A stretch of DNA of 64,000 nucleotides from positions 1-64,000 of the forward strand of contig NZ_JAUTWQ010000023.1 of NCBI RefSeq assembly GCF_046719735.1. The letters run 5' to 3'. The position numbers were made by a program, and so were the translations under genes. The notes beneath the pieces were generated by a model that saw only the letters and a program-made list of their open reading frames with translations, ran no database searches and was not told the DNA's origin. This document shows, in pieces, positions 7,309-16,706 of this stretch. Each line of letters opens with the position of its first letter. Position 1 is the stretch's first letter. The stretch comes from Halobacillus_B rhizosphaerae. Its GTDB lineage: Bacteria; Bacillota; Bacilli; Bacillales; Halobacillaceae.

Positions 7309-8502
7309 TTATAGATTTACTTTTAACTGATTCAGTCCTCTAAGCAGAAACACTTGCCGCCATTCCGGTTTGGACATCTGGTTCAATGAAATATTTGGAA
7401 AGGCAGTTAAAAGAGACTTGAAGGCGATTTTAGCTTCTAACCTTGCTAAAGGGGCACCTAAACAGAAGTGAATTCCATATCCAAAAGCGATATGTGGGTT
7501 TGGCTTCCTTTGAATATCAAATACTTCTGCATGATGGAATTGCTTATCGTCTCGATTTGCCGAAGAAATGGAGCCAAGTACGAGGTCTCCTCTCTTTATT
7601 GTTTGATCATGAAGTTCCAAATCATCTTCCGCCCAGCGGGCAGTAGAGAAATCAACGGGACTATAATACCGAAGTGATTCTTCAATTGCCTGTTCTGTGA
7701 GCGACAAGTCTTCTTTTAATAAATTTAATTGGTCGGGATGTTCAAATAAGGCAAGCATTCCATTGCCAATCAAATTAACTGTAGTTTCATGACCGGCAAT
7801 AATCAGCAGTACAATCATGGAATAGAGTTCCTCATCGTTTAGCAAATCACCTTCATCACGCGTTTGCAGCAAGTTCGAAATAAGGTCCTCTTGAGGATTT
7901 CGTTCCCGTTCAGCAAATAATTCTTTCAAGTAATCAATAAATTCCCCGATATCTCGAGTGAAGTCTCCTTCTTCTCCATCTGCAGCAGATACGATAGTGT
8001 TGGACCATTGTCTGAATTTGTCTCTGTCCTCAATAGGAACCCCTAGTAATTCACTAATTACAATGATAGGAAGAGGGAAGGCAAAGTCATTAATCAGATC
8101 AATGTCTTCTCTTTTCTCTGACATTTGGAAAATAAGCTCATCTGCGATATCTTGAATTCTTGGCTCGAGTTGCTTGATTGTTTTAGGGTTGAAATGCGGC
8201 TGCACGAGCTTTCTTAACCGGCGGTGATCAGGTGGATCCGCATCTAGCATCATATTCTGAAAAATTTTAGCTTCCATAGGATCGTCATCCGATTGTGCAT
8301 TTGAGAAAAGTTTGGACTGATCCTTAATAAAACTAGGCTGCTTTAATAACTTAAGTACATCTTCATACTGCGTGACAATCCAGGTGGTGTTTCCGTTTTG
8401 CTCAGATAAGGCATGAATAGGCTGATTCTTGCGCAGGTCCTCAAAAAAAGAATAAGCCCCCACTTTAAAATTAGATTCATAAACTTCTTGGACAGAAATC
8501 AT
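7309..8502 (-). CDS. Cytochrome P450 (bacterial class, CYP107/CYP109-like)
   Basis: The 397-residue protein has all P450 landmarks: the I-helix oxygen-activation motif AGHETT (236-241), the ExxR pair Glu275/Arg278, and the haem loop FGYGIHFCLGAPLAR with axial ligand Cys347. Its length and soluble character match Bacillus P450s such as YjiB and PksS. These monooxygenases hydroxylate fatty acids, terpenoids or polyketides using electrons from ferredoxin or flavodoxin. No redox partner or biosynthetic genes adjoin it, so the substrate is unknown. The ATG follows AAAGGAGGATCTAAGG. The gene is monocistronic. Confidence 0.92.
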   Translation of the reverse strand: MISVQEVYESNFKVGAYSFFEDLRKNQPIHALSEQNGNTTWIVTQYEDVLKLLKQPSFIKDQSKLFSNAQSDDDPMEAKIFQNMMLDADPPDHRRLRKLVQPHFNPKTIKQLEPRIQDIADELIFQMSEKREDIDLINDFAFPLPIIVISELLGVPIEDRDKFRQWSNTIVSAADGEEGDFTRDIGEFIDYLKELFAERERNPQEDLISNLLQTRDEGDLLNDEELYSMIVLLIIAGHETTVNLIGNGMLALFEHPDQLNLLKEDLSLTEQAIEESLRYYSPVDFSTARWAEDDLELHDQTIKRGDLVLGSISSANRDDKQFHHAEVFDIQRKPNPHIAFGYGIHFCLGAPLARLEAKIAFKSLLTAFPNISLNQMSKPEWRQVFLLRGLNQLKVNL

Positions 8503-8769
8503 CCTTAGATCCTCCTTTTAATCTGTATGTAGTGCCAGATCTTACCATCAGTATACACTGGGATAGTTAATACCCTCAACTATTTATGGTTCAACTCTCC
8601 CCAATTAGAAGTTGTATGACTAGGAAAGTCTTCAATGAACGGGATTGGGGAAGAATAGAAGGTGTGAATGGAAATAGACGGATGAGTAAGTTATTCTTTG
8701 AAAATCTCTATTTTTACAAGTAATTGATCTAAACCTTTCCATCAAATTTATTTAATTTGTGTGTACGAG
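8503..8769. other. Divergent intergenic region P450/mntH
   Basis: This is the 5' side of the P450 gene, followed by AT-rich sequence with no ORF or repeat that I can support. The mntH promoter follows it. Confidence 0.5.
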
Positions 8770-8849
8770 TTGATTTTTTAGATCAAATAGCATACATTGG
8801 TCACAGGAACTAATTTTTCACTAGGGCAACTTTTTCGCTCGAGGGAAAA
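8770..8849 (+). promoter_or_regulatory. mntH promoter and downstream palindrome
   Basis: TTGATT (8770-8775), 17 bases and TACATT (8793-8798) make a promoter for mntH. Just before the ribosome site lies the near-perfect palindrome TTTTCGCTCGAGGGAAAA (8832-8849), preceded by a partial direct repeat of it at 8814-8829 (TTTTTCACTAGGGCAA). It could be the metal-responsive operator, but it does not match the MntR box as I remember it. Confidence 0.45.
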
Positions 8850-8864
8850 TGCAGGAGGGTTAAA

Positions 8865-10172
8865 GTGGATAAAACGCTGCTTGGAAAAAACACTGGAAAT
8901 CCAGTTTTACAAAAGAAAAAAAGAATAGATTCACAGACGTATGTTGAAGCTTTAGGAAAGAGGAAAGGGTTAAAAAGGCTATTGCCATTTTTGGGGCCAG
9001 CTTTCATAGCGGCTGTTGCTTACATCGATCCAGGCAACTTCGCAACCAATATTCAGGCAGGTTCTCAATTTGGCTATATGCTGTTATGGGTAATCTTCGC
9101 ATCAAATCTTATGGCCATACTTATTCAATCTCTTTCTGCCAAGCTTGGAATAGCAACAGGAAGGAACCTTCCAGAAGTGGCAAGAGATCACTTTCCGAAA
9201 TGGGCATCGATGGGTTTATGGATACAAGGTGAGCTAATAGTAATGGCGACCGATTTAGCCGAATTTATTGGTGCGGCCCTGGGACTGTATTTGATATTTG
9301 GAATCCCTATGCTGCCATCAGCCATTATTACAGCAGTGGCTTCCTTTCTAATTTTGGAGCTTCAGCGTAAAGGTTTCCGTCCTCTGGAAGCTGTGATTGC
9401 AGGAATGGTGCTGGTTGTGGTATTTGCATTTGGAATCCAAGTATTTTATGCACAGCCTGAGATGGCTCCTCTAATGAAAGGGCTGTTTGTGCCGGGCTTT
9501 GATGGAGTAAGCAGTGTACTTCTTGCAGCTGGAATTCTAGGAGCAACGGTTATGCCGCATGCGATTTATCTTCACTCTGCTTTGACTCAGAGGAGAATAG
9601 TCGGAGAGAACGAAGTAGAGAAGAAGGAAATTTATAAATTTGAGTTCATCGATATTTTAATCGCCATGCTTATTGCAGGGGCAATTAATGCCAGTATGCT
9701 AATCGTGGCGAGTGCATTATTTAATACCAATGGAATTGTGATTGAAGATTTGGATGTAGCATTTAATCACTTTGAAATTCTGTTAAGTCCTACGGCTGCG
9801 ATTTTATTTGGAGTCGGACTTCTATCAGCGGGATTATCCAGTTCTTCCGTGGGTACTTTATCGGGAGACGTCATTATGCAGGGGTACATTAAACGAAGTA
9901 TTAACCTTTATTTACGTCGTTTTATTACGATTATTCCGCCGCTAGTTATCATTATTGCAGGGATAAACCCAACGAGGGCATTGGTGATCAGTCAGGTCAT
10001 CTTATCATTTGGAATTGCGTTTGCTTTAGTCCCGTTAATTATCTTTACAAGTAGAAAGAAACTCATGGGATCACTTGTGAACAAAAAAATTACAACTTAT
10101 GCTTCGTGGGTGATTGCGGCTATTATCATCGTGCTGAATATCTTTTTACTTTACCAAATTCTTTTTGCATAA
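8865..10172 (+). CDS. mntH: Nramp-family Mn2+/H+ symporter
   Basis: The 435-residue, roughly 11-helix transporter shows the metal-site motifs DPGN in TM1 (Asp55-Asn58) and MPH in TM6 (Met230-His232, in ATVMPHAIYLHS). These place it among the MntH proteins that import Mn2+ (also Fe2+, Cd2+) by proton symport. An N-terminal hydrophilic extension of about 35 residues precedes TM1. The start is GTG behind CAGGAGGG. It stands alone with its own promoter and a strong terminator, and no mntR is nearby. Confidence 0.93.
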   Translation: MDKTLLGKNTGNPVLQKKKRIDSQTYVEALGKRKGLKRLLPFLGPAFIAAVAYIDPGNFATNIQAGSQFGYMLLWVIFASNLMAILIQSLSAKLGIATGRNLPEVARDHFPKWASMGLWIQGELIVMATDLAEFIGAALGLYLIFGIPMLPSAIITAVASFLILELQRKGFRPLEAVIAGMVLVVVFAFGIQVFYAQPEMAPLMKGLFVPGFDGVSSVLLAAGILGATVMPHAIYLHSALTQRRIVGENEVEKKEIYKFEFIDILIAMLIAGAINASMLIVASALFNTNGIVIEDLDVAFNHFEILLSPTAAILFGVGLLSAGLSSSSVGTLSGDVIMQGYIKRSINLYLRRFITIIPPLVIIIAGINPTRALVISQVILSFGIAFALVPLIIFTSRKKLMGSLVNKKITTYASWVIAAIIIVLNIFLLYQILFA

Positions 10173-10205
10173 AGAATCTTGGCCAGAAGTTTGTTAGCCA
10201 TTATT

Positions 10206-10257
10206 AAAACCGAAGGATGATAAAATCAACATGATTTCATCATCCTTCGGTTTTTTT
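10206..10257 (+). terminator. Terminator of mntH
   Basis: The stem AAAACCGAAGGATGA/TCATCCTTCGGTTTT has seven Ts after it. The loop can fold further, making one long hairpin. Confidence 0.9.
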
Positions 10258-10358
10258 GTGCACCTTAATATAATCTGGTCTTCCTTTGATGGTTCATCAT
10301 CAGCTTACAGGCATTGTCTTATATCCCAGTCTCAATAGATTGTAAAGTCATCGAAATA

Positions 10359-10949
10359 CTAACATACTCTTTCTTCCTGAAGGTCTTTAATATGAAGGAG
10401 AATATCCTCCTTTGAACGCTGTACCAGTCTCCAATTTAAAGCTATTTGATTGTTGTCTTTTACACCGAGTCTTGTTTGGTCGTTTTCAACCTCAATGGAT
10501 TGCTCATCCAGGGTGTTAAACTTTTCTTTTGCCTTTGCTGCCATCCACAGGGAAAGTAATTCATGAAGTTTGGATAATGATTCTTCTTCCTTCATATCAG
10601 AGGGATAGGAATAATTAAATTTCCCTTTATGGAATTGAAAATTAGGTTCTTTATCTTTGGACTTATCAATAACGAGTTTGTAGTTTCTTCCTAAATAGGA
10701 AATTTTTTGACTGTCTTCTAATTGGAGCCCATCTATGGAATAGAGGTCTTCATGTGTTTTCTGCCATTTTTGATGAATCCATTCCGTTTTCTTTCTTAAA
10801 AAGGCTTCAATTTTACTGCTGTCTTTATTCTCAGCAGCGGTTACATGGACACCGTTTAGATCATCTAAGTAAATTTTTATGAAATTTATGTCTGGCTTAG
10901 TTGATAGTTGATAACAGATCTGTTTGCTGCCGTCTTCTAGTAAAGGCAT
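10359..10949 (-). CDS. YgjP-like (DUF45) protein lacking the zinc-peptidase motif
   Basis: The 196-residue protein resembles the YgjP/DUF45 metallohydrolase family over its length, including the characteristic LNWRL near the C-terminus. In functional members this is followed by a VHELAH zinc motif and a third ligand further on. Here the text is LNWRLVQRSKEDILLHIKDL and the protein ends about 18 residues later, so HExxH is gone (LHIKDL in its place) along with the rest of the active site. It is probably a non-catalytic paralogue or a decayed C-terminal truncation. The ATG at 10949 follows GGAAAGGGG; the in-frame upstream ATG has no ribosome site. It is monocistronic. Confidence 0.6.
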   Translation of the reverse strand: MPLLEDGSKQICYQLSTKPDINFIKIYLDDLNGVHVTAAENKDSSKIEAFLRKKTEWIHQKWQKTHEDLYSIDGLQLEDSQKISYLGRNYKLVIDKSKDKEPNFQFHKGKFNYSYPSDMKEEESLSKLHELLSLWMAAKAKEKFNTLDEQSIEVENDQTRLGVKDNNQIALNWRLVQRSKEDILLHIKDLQEERVC

Positions 10950-11172
10950 GTATTTTCCCCTTTCCTTCCTCTTCAATGTTTATTCTAATAAAGTCCTCAT
11001 TTCCCGTCAAAAGCTCCATTTCAGAAGGAATGTCTTTTCTATAAAAGATTAGCAGGTTATGGATTATATGAGTGGGTTGAAGGGTAGATATTTAAATGGA
11101 TTAAAAGCTGATTTATAGACATTAGATCTGTTACTACACTTTTACATAAATAAATGAGAGGAGCATGAAAAT

Positions 11173-11928
11173 ATGGCAGTTTATGACGTCATGGACAATG
11201 CTGAAACGATCCAGTTCGAGGGAAATAAAGTAGGAATATTAATTTCACATGGATTTACGGGCACGACTCAAAGCATGAAACCTTTAGCGGAAGCTTATGC
11301 AAAAGAAGGCTACACAGTTATTTGCCCGCGCCTTGCAGGACATGGAACTTCTCCGGAAGATATGGAGAATTCGACAGAACAGGATTGGATTCAATCGATT
11401 GAAGAAGGGTATCACTGGTTAAAGGACCGCTGTGAGATTATTTTCGCAGTGGGGCTTTCCATGGGAGGAACACTAGCTCTGTATATATCGGAGACCTTCG
11501 AGGATATAAAAGGAGTCATACCGATGAATGCGGCCATTGAAATACCAGAGATGGAACGGTTGCCTTCTGAAACGGAAGATCGTTATATTGATGCGATAGG
11601 TTCAGATATTAAGAAAGAAGGGGTGGAGGAGTTAGCTTATCAAAAAACTCCTGTACAAGCCATTACTGCTTTATCCAGATTAATGGAGAATGTGAAACGC
11701 CGCTTGAATGGAGTTCATTGTCCCATCATGCTTTTTGTTTCAGATGAAGACCATGTCGTCCCTCCAAGTAATGCCGAACTGATTTTTGATAAAGTCTTTT
11801 CAGAGCATAAAGAAATCGTACACTTAGAAAACAGTTATCATGTGGCCACACTGGATTACGACCAGGACTTGATTATTGAACGGAGTCTAGAGTTCTTTCA
11901 AATGTATGCTCAAGCAAAAAACAGTTAA
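11173..11928 (+). CDS. Carboxylesterase (Est30-type alpha/beta hydrolase)
   Basis: The 251-residue cytosolic hydrolase has the oxyanion motif SHGFTGT (25-31), the nucleophile elbow GLSMGG (Ser96), the acid in SDEDHVVP (Asp193) and the catalytic His in NSYHVATLDYD (His223). Length and motif order match Est30/YvaK carboxylesterases, which hydrolyse short-chain esters. AGAGGAG precedes the ATG. In B. subtilis the homologue sits near secG/rnr, but here it stands alone before the GlcNAc operon and is closed off by a long terminator. Confidence 0.9.
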   Translation: MAVYDVMDNAETIQFEGNKVGILISHGFTGTTQSMKPLAEAYAKEGYTVICPRLAGHGTSPEDMENSTEQDWIQSIEEGYHWLKDRCEIIFAVGLSMGGTLALYISETFEDIKGVIPMNAAIEIPEMERLPSETEDRYIDAIGSDIKKEGVEELAYQKTPVQAITALSRLMENVKRRLNGVHCPIMLFVSDEDHVVPPSNAELIFDKVFSEHKEIVHLENSYHVATLDYDQDLIIERSLEFFQMYAQAKNS

Positions 11929-11931
11929 TGT

Positions 11932-11972
11932 AAACTAGTTAAGCAGCGAAGATTGCTGCTTAACTAGTTTTA
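11932..11972 (+). terminator. Terminator of the carboxylesterase gene
   Basis: A 16-bp perfect stem (11932-11947 and 11955-11970, core GTTAAGCAGC) is followed by a short T/A run. Confidence 0.8.
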
Positions 11973-11976
11973 TATA

Positions 11977-11992
11977 ATTGGTATAGACAACT
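11977..11992 (+). promoter_or_regulatory. NagR (dre-type) operator before nagE
   Basis: ATTGGTATAGACAACT fits the GntR/HutC-type NagR/YvoA site (central GTATAGAC). It lies about 70 bases upstream of nagE and fits repression relieved by GlcNAc-6-phosphate or GlcN-6-phosphate. The encoded NagR is three genes downstream. Confidence 0.7.
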
Positions 11993-12062
11993 ATATGATA
12001 AGATGATAAGGTATTAGTGATGAAGCGGTTTCATATTATAAATTTTCGGAAGGCGGTATAAA

Positions 12063-13991
12063 ATGCTGAATTTTCTTCAACGAATTGGTAAGTCGTTAAT
12101 GTTTCCGATTGCGACATTGCCTGCAGCTGCATTGCTAGTCAGACTTGGGATGGATGATATGCTTAATATTCCCTTTATGACGGCAGCAGGTAATGGGATT
12201 CTAGGCAATCTTGCTCTTATTTTTGCTATTGGTATAGCTATGGGATTTGCTAAGGACGGCAGTGGAGCTGCTGCCCTGGCAGGTGCGGTCGGCTATTTGG
12301 TTCTAAATGAAGGGATAGGTGCCATTAATTCAGATATTAAAATGGGAGTCTTTTCAGGAATCATTGCAGGGATTGTAGCAGGTATGCTTTACAATCGTTT
12401 TCATGATGTTAAATTTCCTGATTTTCTCTCCTTTTTCGGCGGGAAACGATTTATTCCTATCATTACATCTGGCGTCATGGTAGTGCTTGCCTTTGTATTA
12501 GGATACTTATGGGTGTATCCTCAGTATCTTTTGGATGCAACAGCGCACTGGATTTTAAATTCCGGCGCAGTGGGAGTAGGAGTCTACGGGGTGTTAAACC
12601 GTCTGCTTATTCCAGTAGGTCTTCACCATGTCATTAATACATTAATTTGGTTTGATTTCGGATCCTTTACGACAAGTTCAGGAGAAGTAGTTAAAGGTGA
12701 AATCAACCGTTTCTTAAATGGAGATCCCAATGCTGGCAGTTTCTTAGCAGGTTTCTTCCCGGTCATGATGTTTGGGCTGCCATCTGCTTGTCTGGCCATG
12801 TACGCAGCGGCTAAGAAACATCGTAAAGCTGCGGTCGGTGGAATGCTTCTAAGTATTGCCCTGACTTCTTTTCTTACAGGGGTTACAGAACCGATAGAAT
12901 TTTCATTCATGTTCTTGTCACCATTACTATATGGAGTTCATGCTCTATTAACTGGTTTATCTATGGTTATCGCTTACCTTTTTCACATCCGTGATGGGTT
13001 TGGATTTTCAGCTGGTTTAATTGACTACTTGCTTAATTACAATATTGCACAAAATCCATTTATGCTGATTATTATTGGTCTCGTCTTTGGTGCCATTTAT
13101 TTCTTTGTTTTTTACTTCCTTATTATCAAACTGGATTTAAAAACACCTGGACGTGAAGATGAAGACGAAGACTTTGTAGAGGAAACACAGGAAGTTGGGA
13201 TGCCATCAAGCAGTTCCAATGATTATGATGATAAGTCCTACTATTATTTAGAAGCCCTTGGGGGCCCGGACAACATTGATTCTCTAGATTATTGTACGAC
13301 AAGACTAAGGATGAAAATGAATGATCGAGATCAAATTAATGAGAAGCAGTTGAAGAAACAAGGAGCTCGAGGGGTTATGAAGGTAGGGAAAAATAACCTT
13401 CAAGTAATCGTTGGTACTTCAGTAGAATTCTTAGCAGAAGCGATGAAAAAAAGGATGAATGCAGGGGATATGACTCCTCCTGGAAAGCAAACACAGGACG
13501 CTGAATCAGCACCTGCGCAGACTGCTAAGCGAGTTCTTCAATCCGAAGAATTTATTATGCCGATTGAAGGACAAGTCCTGCCGTTAACAGAAGTACCGGA
13601 CCAGGTCTTTGCAGAACAGATGATGGGGCCAGGGTTTGCGATCGACCCTATCGGTGATACTATCTGTTCTCCTGTCGATGGTAAGGTGGTGCAAGTCTTT
13701 CCTACCAAGCATGCCATAGGGCTGGAGTTAGCCAATGGAATAGAAATTTTGATTCACATAGGACTGGATACAGTCAAATTAAACGGAGAAGGATTCGAAA
13801 CGTTAGTCGAAGCTGATCAAACCATTAAGCAAGGTGATCCGTTAATTCGAGCACAATTTAATGAAATTAAAAATAATGTGCCGTCGATTATCACTCCGAT
13901 TATCTTTACCAATCTTGAAAACGAACAAGTTCACCTCCTGAAATCAGGTAAACTGCAGCAAGGTGAATCCGGAGTTATTTCGATTAAATAA
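12063..13991 (+). CDS. nagE: PTS N-acetylglucosamine transporter EIICBA
   Basis: The 642-residue phosphotransferase permease has an EIIC membrane domain (about 1-370, with HHVINTLIWF and the GVTEPIEF motif typical of the glucose family). EIIB (about 395-475) carries its phosphocysteine in DYCTTRLRM (Cys411). EIIA (about 495-640) carries its phosphohistidine in LIHIGLDTV (His565). The fused IIA domain makes it longer than B. subtilis NagP (IICB) and like E. coli NagE. It imports GlcNAc and phosphorylates it to GlcNAc-6-P. AAGGCGG precedes the ATG. nagA, nagB and nagR follow in one operon. Confidence 0.93.
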   Translation: MLNFLQRIGKSLMFPIATLPAAALLVRLGMDDMLNIPFMTAAGNGILGNLALIFAIGIAMGFAKDGSGAAALAGAVGYLVLNEGIGAINSDIKMGVFSGIIAGIVAGMLYNRFHDVKFPDFLSFFGGKRFIPIITSGVMVVLAFVLGYLWVYPQYLLDATAHWILNSGAVGVGVYGVLNRLLIPVGLHHVINTLIWFDFGSFTTSSGEVVKGEINRFLNGDPNAGSFLAGFFPVMMFGLPSACLAMYAAAKKHRKAAVGGMLLSIALTSFLTGVTEPIEFSFMFLSPLLYGVHALLTGLSMVIAYLFHIRDGFGFSAGLIDYLLNYNIAQNPFMLIIIGLVFGAIYFFVFYFLIIKLDLKTPGREDEDEDFVEETQEVGMPSSSSNDYDDKSYYYLEALGGPDNIDSLDYCTTRLRMKMNDRDQINEKQLKKQGARGVMKVGKNNLQVIVGTSVEFLAEAMKKRMNAGDMTPPGKQTQDAESAPAQTAKRVLQSEEFIMPIEGQVLPLTEVPDQVFAEQMMGPGFAIDPIGDTICSPVDGKVVQVFPTKHAIGLELANGIEILIHIGLDTVKLNGEGFETLVEADQTIKQGDPLIRAQFNEIKNNVPSIITPIIFTNLENEQVHLLKSGKLQQGESGVISIK

Positions 13992-14048
13992 GCGAAGCAG
14001 AAGAGACATTGGGTTTCTCCCTGCTTTCCGTAAAGGTGGAATGAACAC

Positions 14049-15233
14049 ATGAGTGATATCGTTGAATTTACTAATTTATCCATTATTACTGAGGAAGGTG
14101 AATGGAAGACTGGATCTCTGCAGATTCATAATGGTAAAATCACCAAACTATCTCATCAACTTATTGGCGGGGCTGATCAGGTCATTGATGGAAAAGGGAA
14201 GCAGTACACACTGCTTCCTGGCTTTATCGATGTTCATATCCACGGAGCGAATGGTTTTGATGTAATGGATGCTACCTTTGATGGTCTCCAAGGAATTGCC
14301 CGTCAGCTTCCGAAAGAAGGTACCACGAGTTTCTTAGCAACAACAATGACCCAGTCTTCAGATGCAATTTCCAAAGCTGTGACTAATGTGGGTCAATACA
14401 TGGAAAGCAAGCTCGCAGATGGTGAAGCAGAAGTTCTTGGGATTCATTTAGAAGGGCCATTTATTTCAAAAAATAAAGTAGGAGCCCAGCCCATCAAGCA
14501 CGTAATGGAGCCTTCAGTAGAGAAATTCTCACATTGGCAGGAGCAAAGTCAGGGACATATTCGATTAATTACGCTTGCCCCTGAAGAAAGTGGAGCTATG
14601 GAACTTATTAAATACGTGAGTTCCCAAGGGGTAACGGCCTCTATAGGACACAGTGATGCTGACCTTTCCGTTGTGAATGAAGCGGTGGAACATGGGGCGA
14701 AGCATGTCACTCATTTATTTAATCAAATGAGAGGACTGCACCACCGAGAACCGGGTGTAGTGGGAGCTGCTCTTCTAAACGAAAAATTAATGGTCGAAAT
14801 GATAGTGGATCGTATTCATGTCCATAAAGATGCCATTAAATTAGCTTACCAGCACACTAAAACTGACAGGACGATTCTTATTACAGATGCGATGCGCGCT
14901 AAATGTTTAGCGGACGGTGTGTATGATCTTGGCGGTCAGGATGTGGAAGTGAAGAATGGAGAAGCCCGATTAGAGGATGGAACGCTTGCTGGAAGTATTT
15001 TGACGCTGGCAGAAGCAGCGAGAAATATGAAAGAAGACCAAGAGTTAAATTATGAAGAACTTGCGGCCATTACATCGGCAAACGCAGCCAAACAGTTAGG
15101 GGTCTTTCATCGAAAGGGAAGTATTAAAGAAGGTAAAGACGCTGATCTTGTTATGCTGAATGAACATGGGGAAGTAATGGTTACGGTTTGCAAGGGTACC
15201 ATTGCTTTCGACAGCAGGGAGGTGAGTTCGTGA
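14049..15233 (+). CDS. nagA: N-acetylglucosamine-6-phosphate deacetylase
   Basis: The 394-residue amidohydrolase has the metal and substrate motifs HIHGANGFD, HLEGPF, GHSDA, HLFNQM and TDAM. It removes acetate from GlcNAc-6-P imported by NagE, giving GlcN-6-P for NagB. Length and motif spacing match NagA of Bacillus. AAAGGTGG precedes the ATG, 57 bases after nagE. Its stop overlaps the GTG of nagB by four bases, indicating translational coupling. Confidence 0.95.
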   Translation: MSDIVEFTNLSIITEEGEWKTGSLQIHNGKITKLSHQLIGGADQVIDGKGKQYTLLPGFIDVHIHGANGFDVMDATFDGLQGIARQLPKEGTTSFLATTMTQSSDAISKAVTNVGQYMESKLADGEAEVLGIHLEGPFISKNKVGAQPIKHVMEPSVEKFSHWQEQSQGHIRLITLAPEESGAMELIKYVSSQGVTASIGHSDADLSVVNEAVEHGAKHVTHLFNQMRGLHHREPGVVGAALLNEKLMVEMIVDRIHVHKDAIKLAYQHTKTDRTILITDAMRAKCLADGVYDLGGQDVEVKNGEARLEDGTLAGSILTLAEAARNMKEDQELNYEELAAITSANAAKQLGVFHRKGSIKEGKDADLVMLNEHGEVMVTVCKGTIAFDSREVSS

Positions 15234-15988
15234 AAGTGATCGTAACAGATAATTATGAACAGCTTAGCGCTAGGGCAGCAGAAATCATTGAAGACCAAGT
15301 AAATATGAATTCAGGTTCAGTGATAGGGCTGGCGACTGGTGGCACGCCGCTAGGGACTTATAAACACCTTATCAAAGGCTTCCAGGAGCGGAGCGTGGAT
15401 TATTCTAAAGTAACTACTTTTAACTTGGATGAGTATGTGGGATTAGAAGAAGATCATCCTCAAAGCTATCACCAATTTATGGAGCAGAATTTATTCAATC
15501 ATGTGAATATAAATCATACTCGTACTTATATCCCCAATGGGAATGCCGAAAGCCTTGAGGAAGAATGTCTTCTCTATGAACAACTCATTGAGGAAATCGG
15601 ACCACCAGACTTGCAACTCTTAGGAATAGGAGAAAATGGTCATATCGGCTTTAATGAACCGGGAAGTTCGTTTCAGGGTTTCACTCATATTGAACAGTTG
15701 GATGAATCGACCCGTGAGGCAAATGCCAGGTTCTTCAACTCAAAAGAAGAAGTACCCTTGGAAGCCATCACAATGGGGATCGGTTCGATTTTAAAGAGTA
15801 AAGCCATTCTCCTATTAGCCTCAGGGGAACATAAAGCGAAGGCAATCTCCCAACTTTTAAAAGGGGAAACAGATGAACAATTTCCTGCCTCTGCATTATT
15901 GGATCATCCCAATGTCACGCTTGTAGTTGATCGAGCGGCATATCAATTAGTTGAAGCGGACGAAGGAGAGAGAGACCATGCTCAATAA
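15230..15988 (+). CDS. nagB: Glucosamine-6-phosphate deaminase
   Basis: The 252-residue enzyme converts GlcN-6-P to fructose-6-P and ammonia. Visible are the phosphate loop GLATGGTPLGTY, the FNLDEYVGL motif with catalytic Asp, and LGIGENGHIGFNEPG. The start is GTG at 15230 behind GGGAGGTGAG, overlapping the nagA stop. A longer in-frame ORF begins within nagA without a ribosome site. At 252 residues it is slightly longer than B. subtilis NagB because of its C-terminus, which overlaps nagR by 11 bases. Confidence 0.95.
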   Translation: MKVIVTDNYEQLSARAAEIIEDQVNMNSGSVIGLATGGTPLGTYKHLIKGFQERSVDYSKVTTFNLDEYVGLEEDHPQSYHQFMEQNLFNHVNINHTRTYIPNGNAESLEEECLLYEQLIEEIGPPDLQLLGIGENGHIGFNEPGSSFQGFTHIEQLDESTREANARFFNSKEEVPLEAITMGIGSILKSKAILLLASGEHKAKAISQLLKGETDEQFPASALLDHPNVTLVVDRAAYQLVEADEGERDHAQ

Positions 15989-16697
15989 GAATTCTCCCCT
16001 TCCTATGTATTATCAAATTGAAGAGAATTTAAAGCAGCGTATGGATACTGGGGAATACACTCCTGGGGATATGATCCCTTCTGAAAGAGAACTATCTGAG
16101 TTTTATGATGTGAGTCGGATGACTGTCAGACAAGCGGTTACAAATATGGTGAACGATGGCTACCTGTACCGTGAAAAAGGAAAAGGTACTTTTGTAGCAG
16201 AAAGCAAAATAGAACAGCCTTTGCAAGGGATGACTAGTTTTACCGAAGACATGAAGCAGCGAGGGATGGATGCCAGTAATAAATTGCTGGGATTCGAAAC
16301 GATTCCGGCGACTCATGAAATCGCTAGAAAATTGCATCTGAAGGATAATCAGGAAGTTTATCGAATCCAAAGAATTCGTTATGCGGACGAGCAGCCAATG
16401 GCAATTGAAACGACCTTTATTCCTAAAACATTAATTCCAGATTTAAACGAAGAACTGGTGCAGGGGTCATTATACAATCATATTGAGAAACGTCTGCCTA
16501 TTGCTAATGCCACTCAAGTAATTGAAGCTACGATAGCGGATGAGCATCAATCTCAGCTGCTTGAAGTCCCTCCTTTATCGGCAGTTCTGCATATTGAACG
16601 AAATAGTTTCTTGCAGGACGGTACTCCATTTGAGGTCGTGAAGTCTGCTTATCGTGCTGATCGTTACAAGTTCATTAGTGATATTTATCGTTCATGA
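15978..16697 (+). CDS. nagR: GntR/HutC-family repressor of GlcNAc use
   Basis: The 239-residue regulator has an N-terminal winged helix (PMYYQIEENLKQR, SERELSEFYDVSRMTVRQA) and a C-terminal UTRA effector domain (about 90-235). It matches NagR/YvoA, the repressor released by GlcNAc-6-P or GlcN-6-P. The ATG at 15978 is preceded by GAAGGAGAG inside nagB; an ORF extension upstream overlaps nagB further and is not needed. It is part of the operon it most likely represses through the site at 11977-11992. Confidence 0.93.
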   Translation: MLNKNSPLPMYYQIEENLKQRMDTGEYTPGDMIPSERELSEFYDVSRMTVRQAVTNMVNDGYLYREKGKGTFVAESKIEQPLQGMTSFTEDMKQRGMDASNKLLGFETIPATHEIARKLHLKDNQEVYRIQRIRYADEQPMAIETTFIPKTLIPDLNEELVQGSLYNHIEKRLPIANATQVIEATIADEHQSQLLEVPPLSAVLHIERNSFLQDGTPFEVVKSAYRADRYKFISDIYRS

Positions 16698-16706
16698 GGT
16701 GAGGAA

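Noticed and set aside
8832..8849. MntR box at mntH
   Set aside because: The palindrome does not match the MntR consensus as I remember it; kept as an unassigned operator.
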